A DNA stretch of 18,584 nucleotides from an uncultured Porphyromonadaceae bacterium. Its GTDB lineage: Bacteria; Bacteroidota; Bacteroidia; Bacteroidales; Barnesiellaceae_A. The position numbers and the translations under genes were made by a program. Shown here one piece after another: positions 13,836 through 18,584 of this stretch; within the stretch, counting starts at the first letter, position 1; every line of letters begins with the position of its first letter. The stretch is taken from assembly GCA_900542255.1 (NCBI GenBank), contig UQMR01000045.1, positions 1 through 18,584 on the forward strand. The letters run 5' to 3'. The notes beneath the pieces were generated by a model. The model had not been told where the DNA came from and made no database searches. It saw only the letters and a list, made by a program, of their open reading frames with translations.

Positions 13836-15137
13836 TTACCTCAATCGCAAGAAACTATATCCGAAACGTTTGCAGGCGGCGCGCTCCAACTCTTCGCGTG
13901 CCGAGGGCTCGGCTATCTCTATCAGCGCCTTGGCGCGTTGTGCGAGGTCTTTGCCGCGCAAATAGGCAATACCATACTCGGTGACGATATACTGCACCTG
14001 CGCACGAGTCGTTACCACGCCGGCACCGGGTTTCAAGGTGGGCACAATCTTCGAAACGCCTTTGGCCGAGGCTGCCTTGATGGCGATGAAGGTCTTGCCG
14101 CCCTCCGAGAGGGCACCGCCATACATGAAGTCGTGCTGTCCGCCCACGCCCGAGAACATACGCTCGCCTATCGAGTCGGCGCATATCTGTCCCGTGAGGT
14201 CTATCTCTATGGCCGAGTTGATGGCCATCACTTTGGGATTCTGCATGATGCGGAATGGATAGTTGGTCCATGCCACATCTTTCACTATCACATCCTTATT
14301 ATAGTCCATGTAGTCGTAGAGCCGTTGCGAACCCAAAGCCAGCGAGGCGACTGTTACGCCGGGCATCACTTTTTTGAGCTTGTTGTTGATGACACCGCTT
14401 TTTATCAAGGGTACTACACCATCGGTAAGGGCCTCGGTGTGCAAACCGAGGTCTTTGTGTGACGTCAGTGCCGACAGTACGGCGTTGGGAATACCGCCCA
14501 CACCTATCTGCAATGTAGCTCCATCGGGTATCTGCTCGGCTATGTAGCGGCCTATCATAGCCTCCTTCTCATCGGGTTCGGCGATAGGCAAGCATACCAG
14601 CGGGTCGTCGACCTCTACACAGGCATCTATCTTGGATATGTGGATAAGGGCATCACCATAAGAGAAGGGCATCTGCTTGTTGACTTGTGCAATAACCTTC
14701 TTGGAACACTCTACGGCCGAAACTGCCAGGTCGGCCGAGATGCCATAGCTGCAATATCCCTCTTCGTTGGGAGGCGATACGTTGAGCACGGCAACATCGA
14801 CAGGTGCCAGCCCGTCACGGAAGAGCGACGGTATCTCACCCAAAAAACCGGGTATCGCCTGACCTTCCCCCCGGCCTATGGCATCGCGTACACTGCTGGC
14901 GATAAAGAGGCTGACGGGGAAAAACGACTCGCGGTACTCGCTGCGACAATAGGGTGCCTCGCGCCTGCCTACGGCAAATCCCGAGTAGACTACCACGCCA
15001 CGCAGCTCTCCGGCCCGGGCCGCAAGTGCATCGCACAATACCTCGGGAATGGAGGTACTGCCTTGAATATAGATGTGGTCGTAAGATTTTATCAGCTTTA
15101 CGGCTTCTTCGGCCGTAGTCCATTTGGCTTCTGTCAT
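13836..15137 (-). CDS. CoA-transferase / acetyl-CoA hydrolase family protein (Cat2/AbfT-like)
   Basis: The protein belongs to the acetyl-CoA hydrolase/transferase family, which includes 4-hydroxybutyrate and butyryl-CoA:acetate CoA-transferases. It moves CoA between carboxylic acids through a glutamyl-CoA intermediate. The 433-residue product is full length. The probable catalytic glutamate is Glu235 in LHTEALTDG, the usual position. Other landmarks are LNVSPPNEEGYCSYG at 118-132, GVGGIPNAVL at 212-221 and FSGVGGQHDFMYGG at 328-341, which line the CoA site in relatives. Substrate cannot be read from sequence. It is the last gene of the ior operon, 4 nt after the aminotransferase, which suggests it uses the acyl-CoA made by IorAB, perhaps with acetate as acceptor. 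Confidence 0.88.
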   Translation of the reverse strand: MTEAKWTTAEEAVKLIKSYDHIYIQGSTSIPEVLCDALAARAGELRGVVVYSGFAVGRREAPYCRSEYRESFFPVSLFIASSVRDAIGRGEGQAIPGFLGEIPSLFRDGLAPVDVAVLNVSPPNEEGYCSYGISADLAVSAVECSKKVIAQVNKQMPFSYGDALIHISKIDACVEVDDPLVCLPIAEPDEKEAMIGRYIAEQIPDGATLQIGVGGIPNAVLSALTSHKDLGLHTEALTDGVVPLIKSGVINNKLKKVMPGVTVASLALGSQRLYDYMDYNKDVIVKDVAWTNYPFRIMQNPKVMAINSAIEIDLTGQICADSIGERMFSGVGGQHDFMYGGALSEGGKTFIAIKAASAKGVSKIVPTLKPGAGVVTTRAQVQYIVTEYGIAYLRGKDLAQRAKALIEIAEPSAREELERAACKRFGYSFLRLR

Positions 15138-15141
15138 AAGA

Positions 15142-16452
15142 TTACAATTTATTATTCATATCAAAAATGCGCAAACGCTCGTCGAGAACAGGATAATCGG
15201 CATCGGTCACTACCGATGTGCATACTCTGATGCCCTCCTGACGGCTTCCGGTTGTACTGAGCGAGATGGCAGAGATGCCATAATTGAGTAATTTCGCCAA
15301 CAACTCATCGCCGGTCATGCCTTTACGCCCGATGGTAAAGAAGAAACCGTCGCTGATATTCTGGTCGAGGTCTTTATCATATACGATATGGAACCCGTGG
15401 CGTTGGAATATCTCTTTCAGGCGCGCCGCGCGGCCGGCATAGATGTGTATGTGCTGCACAAAATCGAGTTTCCCGTCGCAGGCGGCCCGGTACATGGCTG
15501 CCAAGGCGTGTTGCGACGAGTGCGTCACGCCCGACGAGAGAGCATATAATATAGTATATATAAAGGCGCTGCCCACGGTATCCATGCCCATCGTCTGTTT
15601 CAGATAGGGATAGCTGCGATGATACAGGGCATCGGATATGGCTACCACGGCAATGCGCTCGCCTGCATAGCTGAATATCTTGGATGCCGACATCATAAGC
15701 ATATAATTGTCGGTATATCGGGCTACTGTCGCCTGGAACGGCGGCTTGAACGGCTCTCCCAGATTACTGCGGAAATCCATGCCGAGATAGGCAAGGTCTT
15801 CTATAACGACGGCATCGTAACGGGTCGCAAGCGTACCTATGTGTTTCAACTCCTGCTCGGTGAGGCACACCCACGAGGGGTTGTTGGGATTTGAATATAT
15901 GATAGCTGCAATGTTTCCCTGCGAGAGGATAGAGTCGAGTTTATCATAGAGCTTGTCTCCGCGATACTCATATACATCGAAGTCTGTAATCTTATAACCC
16001 AATATCTTGCATTGCAGCGGCTGCACCGAGAAACCGGGGTTGATAAAGAGTACCGTATCGCGCTTTTCGTCTAAATGCGTACACAGCATAAACGAAGCAA
16101 AAGAGCCCATCATAGAACCTACGGTAGGGATACATCCCTCGGGACTGATGTCTATATCGAGAAATGCCTTTACAAAACGGGAGGCCTCGGCTTTCAACTC
16201 AGGGATGCCGTTGATGTCGGGATATGACGATGCCACCCCGCGGTCTAAGGCCGCCTTTTGCGCCTCTATACCCACTTTTTCGGGGGGCAGCCCGGGCGAA
16301 CCCAGCTCGAAGTGCAGGAAACGCTCGCCTGTCTCACGCTCAATCCGTTTCGACACAGCTACCGTTTGCCGTATGGTGGCGCGTCCGATGTGCGGTATGT
16401 GCATATCGGCGAGAATTCCGTCGATAAGTTCTTGTTTGAATGGTATCTGCAT
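15142..16452 (-). CDS. PLP-dependent aminotransferase, class I/II
   Basis: This is a fold-type I aminotransferase that would turn an amino acid into its 2-oxo acid. The 436-residue product carries the PLP lysine Lys258 in SASKIFSYAGER with Arg266 behind it, the SNPNNPSW motif (187-194), the cofactor-contacting IEDLAYLGMD (217-226), and a late carboxylate-binding arginine in GIRVCTS (Arg409). SSYPDINGIPELKAEAS near 75-91 is the usual substrate loop. Amino-acid specificity cannot be read directly. Its place 7 nt after iorB and 4 nt before the CoA-transferase gene suggests it feeds 2-oxo acids, possibly aryl pyruvates, to IorAB. The family call is firm; the substrate is inferred. Confidence 0.92.
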   Translation of the reverse strand: MQIPFKQELIDGILADMHIPHIGRATIRQTVAVSKRIERETGERFLHFELGSPGLPPEKVGIEAQKAALDRGVASSYPDINGIPELKAEASRFVKAFLDIDISPEGCIPTVGSMMGSFASFMLCTHLDEKRDTVLFINPGFSVQPLQCKILGYKITDFDVYEYRGDKLYDKLDSILSQGNIAAIIYSNPNNPSWVCLTEQELKHIGTLATRYDAVVIEDLAYLGMDFRSNLGEPFKPPFQATVARYTDNYMLMMSASKIFSYAGERIAVVAISDALYHRSYPYLKQTMGMDTVGSAFIYTILYALSSGVTHSSQHALAAMYRAACDGKLDFVQHIHIYAGRAARLKEIFQRHGFHIVYDKDLDQNISDGFFFTIGRKGMTGDELLAKLLNYGISAISLSTTGSRQEGIRVCTSVVTDADYPVLDERLRIFDMNNKL

Positions 16453-16459
16453 AGCTCTA

Positions 16460-17044
16460 CTACTTCAAGTTACTTTTGGCATACTCCAATCCGGCACGGA
16501 ATGCCTTCACATTCATCTCTATCACAGACTCGCCTTTGCGTGCGAAGACCGAGGCGATACCCTCTTCGAGTTTCTCGGCATCGATGCCCAGGAAGGGGGC
16601 GGCTGCACCCAGCAACACGATATTGGCAGCGCGGGGCGAAGCTACCGACTTGGCCATGCTGTCTACGTCGAGAGCTATCACATGCGGCAGAGAGGCCAGC
16701 TCCTTGTCGAGGTTCTCTTTTTCGGGATAGTTGTCTATGTTGACAAAGGGTACGGTATTGGTAATAATCCAACCCTCTTTGGCAAGATACGGCAGATAAC
16801 GGAGCGCCTCCATAGGCTCTAACGAGATAATAAGGTCGGCTCCTCCCAGCGGAATAAGGTCGGAGCTGATGGGTGTAGAGCTGATGCGCAGATTAGACTG
16901 CACGTCGCCGCCGCGCTGGCTCATGCCATGCACCTCGGCTTGCTTGATATAGAGACCCTCTTTGATGGCGGCTGCGCCTATAATCGTGGCGATAGAGAGG
17001 ATACCTTGTCCGCCTACGCCTGAAAGTATAATGTCGGTACGCAT
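16460..17044 (-). CDS. iorB: Indolepyruvate ferredoxin oxidoreductase subunit beta
   Basis: IorB is the gamma-type (POR domain) subunit of the two-subunit 2-oxoacid:ferredoxin oxidoreductase that decarboxylates aryl pyruvates to aryl-acetyl-CoA. The 194-residue product begins MRTDIILSGVGGQG, with the Rossmann-like GVGGQGIL at residues 9-16. The CoA-proximal EVHGMSQRGGDVQSNLRIS segment is typical of IorB. An upstream in-frame ATG at 17128 would overlap the end of iorA by 80 nt and adds residues without similarity, so 17044 is chosen; it leaves a 4-nt gap after iorA. Aminotransferase and CoA-transferase genes follow. Confidence 0.92.
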   Translation of the reverse strand: MRTDIILSGVGGQGILSIATIIGAAAIKEGLYIKQAEVHGMSQRGGDVQSNLRISSTPISSDLIPLGGADLIISLEPMEALRYLPYLAKEGWIITNTVPFVNIDNYPEKENLDKELASLPHVIALDVDSMAKSVASPRAANIVLLGAAAPFLGIDAEKLEEGIASVFARKGESVIEMNVKAFRAGLEYAKSNLK

Positions 17045-17048
17045 GGTA

Positions 17049-18584
17049 TTACGATTTTTTATTGTGACGTCTTGCTGTTTGTATGCACTCTCTGCGCGGA
17101 ATGATGACCGATACGCCGTGATATGCAATCTCCTCGCGTATGATTTGCTTCATCTCTTCCATATTTTTGGCCAAAGGTACCACGACTCTTATGTGCTCGG
17201 GTTCTACGCCTATGCCTTGGCATATCTGTTCCAACCTGCCCGTACCGGCCGAGTCTTGCCCACCTGTCATACCTGTGGTGAGGTTGTCGGATATAATAAC
17301 GGTAATATCGCTCTTTTCGTTGACGGCATCGAGCAGGCCGGTCATGCCTGAGTGTGTAAAGGTAGAGTCGCCGATAACGGCTACCGAGGGATATTGCCCG
17401 GCATCGGCTGCTCCCTTTGCCATGGTAATGGAGGCTCCCATATCTACAACCGAGTGTATGGCCTTGAAAGGGGGCAGGAAGCCGAGTGTATAGCAGCCTA
17501 TATCGCTAAACACGCGGCAGTCGTCAAACTCTTTGGCAACTTCGTTCAACGCCGTGTACATGTCGCGGTGGCCACAGCCCATGCACAATGCCGGCGGACG
17601 CGGTACTACCAGCGGAGAGGGGTCGAACACCTCGGCCGTGGGCACGCCCAACGCTTCGCGGATGTTGTCGGGGGTAAGCTCGCCCGTACGGGGTACTTCA
17701 CCTGTGAGTCGTCCTTTGACAACGAGGCCTTCGGGCGGTATGATACCGCGTACCTGCTCCTCGATAAAAGGTTGGCCGTCTTCGAGCACCAAAATGCTCT
17801 CGCACTCGGCTGCCACGCGACGTATCTTCTCGACGGGCAAGGGATATTGCGAAATTTTCAGCACGGGGAAGGGAGCTCCCGAGGGGAAATACTCCATCAA
17901 ATAGTTATATGCTATGCCCGATGCGATAACGCCCATTTTCTTATCGGCTGCATCGACGTATGGGTTATGTGCCGACTGCTCGGCCTCGGCCAGGAAATCT
18001 ACATTGTGGGCTATAAGCTCTTTGTTGCGTACCCGGGCCACCGCAGGCATCAGCACCCACTGACGCGGATTGGAAGGATAGCTCATCGGATTCTGCTCGC
18101 GCACATCTCCTACGCTTACCACGGCACGCGAGTGCGCCAGGCGTGTGACAATGCGCATGAGCACGGGTACTTTATATTTCTCAGACAGGTCAAAAGCCTC
18201 CCCTATCATGTCATAAGCCTCTTGCTGGGTAGAGGGCTCCATGATGGGAATCATGGCAAATTTACCATAGAAACGCGAGTCTTGTTCATTTTGCGACGAG
18301 TGCATCGAGGGGTCATCGGCAGCTATCACCACAAGGCCGCCGTTTGTACCGGTCATCGCTGCGTTTACAAAAGCGTCGGCCGCCACGTTCATACCTACGT
18401 GCTTCATGCACACCATAGAACGTTTTCCCATATACGACATGCCCAGGGCAGCTTCCATAGCTGTCTTTTCGTTGCACGACCATTGGCAGTGTATGTGCCG
18501 CTCGGCTGCCAGAGGAGAGGTCTGTATAAACTCGGTAATCTCAGTTGAAGGCGTTCCCGGATAGGCATATACACCCGAAAGACC
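17049..18584 (-). CDS. iorA: Indolepyruvate ferredoxin oxidoreductase subunit alpha (5' truncated by window)
   Basis: This is the TPP-dependent large subunit that decarboxylates aryl pyruvates. The frame stays open to the right edge and gives 511 visible residues. The edge begins GLSGVYAYPGTPSTEI, normally near the N-terminus of IorA, so only about 15-25 residues are missing. The ATG at 18458 is internal. The middle contains the pyrimidine-binding and linker domains. The TPP domain has LCMGCGHRDMYTALNE and a GDSTFTHSG...ISDN Mg/diphosphate motif. Many characterised IorA proteins continue into a C-terminal region with two ferredoxin-type clusters. This one stops after RRECIQTARRHNKKS with a single cysteine, so it must pass electrons to a separate carrier. 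It starts the operon iorA-iorB-aminotransferase-CoA-transferase. Confidence 0.93.
   Translation of the reverse strand, partial: GLSGVYAYPGTPSTEITEFIQTSPLAAERHIHCQWSCNEKTAMEAALGMSYMGKRSMVCMKHVGMNVAADAFVNAAMTGTNGGLVVIAADDPSMHSSQNEQDSRFYGKFAMIPIMEPSTQQEAYDMIGEAFDLSEKYKVPVLMRIVTRLAHSRAVVSVGDVREQNPMSYPSNPRQWVLMPAVARVRNKELIAHNVDFLAEAEQSAHNPYVDAADKKMGVIASGIAYNYLMEYFPSGAPFPVLKISQYPLPVEKIRRVAAECESILVLEDGQPFIEEQVRGIIPPEGLVVKGRLTGEVPRTGELTPDNIREALGVPTAEVFDPSPLVVPRPPALCMGCGHRDMYTALNEVAKEFDDCRVFSDIGCYTLGFLPPFKAIHSVVDMGASITMAKGAADAGQYPSVAVIGDSTFTHSGMTGLLDAVNEKSDITVIISDNLTTGMTGGQDSAGTGRLEQICQGIGVEPEHIRVVVPLAKNMEEMKQIIREEIAYHGVSVIIPRRECIQTARRHNKKS

Noticed and set aside
17045..17128. Longer IorB starting at 17128
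   Set aside because: It would overlap the iorA coding end by about 80 nt and the added residues are not IorB-like; the ATG at 17044 gives the normal family start.
17352..18548. 398-codon plus-strand frame antisense to iorA
   Set aside because: The opposite strand encodes a clear IorA with TPP motifs; the plus-strand translation is rich in Arg/His/Cys and has no family pattern.
1..18584. Defence system, prophage, integron or CRISPR locus
   Set aside because: I looked for repeat arrays, integrases, transposases, nucleases and phage proteins; all supported genes are transport, metabolic or envelope genes.

Overview
This 18.6-kb window looks like a chromosomal segment of a Bacteroidales bacterium. 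Three lines of evidence agree. The protein families are typical of that order: a DUF5686-type C-terminus, a PorQ-like protein, a DPP IV very close to the Porphyromonas type, a Bacteroidetes-style lipoprotein, and a porQ-cmk-ispH gene order. Several starts are preceded by the Bacteroidetes promoter element TAnnTTTG. Strong Shine-Dalgarno sites are generally absent. I cannot assign a genus. I see no mobile elements, CRISPR arrays, tRNA or rRNA genes.

Layout, left to right. The 3' end of a DUF5686-like gene (+) converges on lgt (-), with a bidirectional terminator between them. Next come phoU, pstB, pstA, pstC and pstS, all on the minus strand and packed 1-16 nt apart. They form a high-affinity phosphate uptake operon transcribed right to left from a promoter near 6061-6093. 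The spacer to the divergent dipeptidyl peptidase gene contains three 7-mer direct repeats at exactly 11-bp spacing, resembling a Pho box. The peptidase gene is followed 7 nt later by miaA. A perfect palindrome lies between miaA and a convergent gene for an unrecognised surface-type lipoprotein (-). After a 473-bp divergent spacer come porQ, cmk and ispH (+), and two strong hairpins separate them from the right-hand operon.

The right-hand operon (-), read from the window's right edge, is iorA (5' end cut off), iorB, a PLP aminotransferase and a CoA-transferase. It ends in a textbook hairpin plus T6 terminator. Together these enzymes would convert an aromatic or similar amino acid to a 2-oxo acid, then to an acyl-CoA with reduced ferredoxin, and finally exchange the CoA. 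This is a plausible fermentative, energy-conserving amino-acid degradation route. The order of steps is inferred from family roles.

The observations most worth a second look are: PstC carries a periplasmic insert resembling the second lobe of its own operon's PstS, including an identical 9-residue motif, but without the phosphate loop; the Pho-box-like triple repeat; IorA lacks the usual C-terminal ferredoxin domain while sitting in an operon with a CoA-transferase; and two mutually exclusive hairpins overlap the lgt promoter. Most of the window is otherwise ordinary housekeeping sequence.
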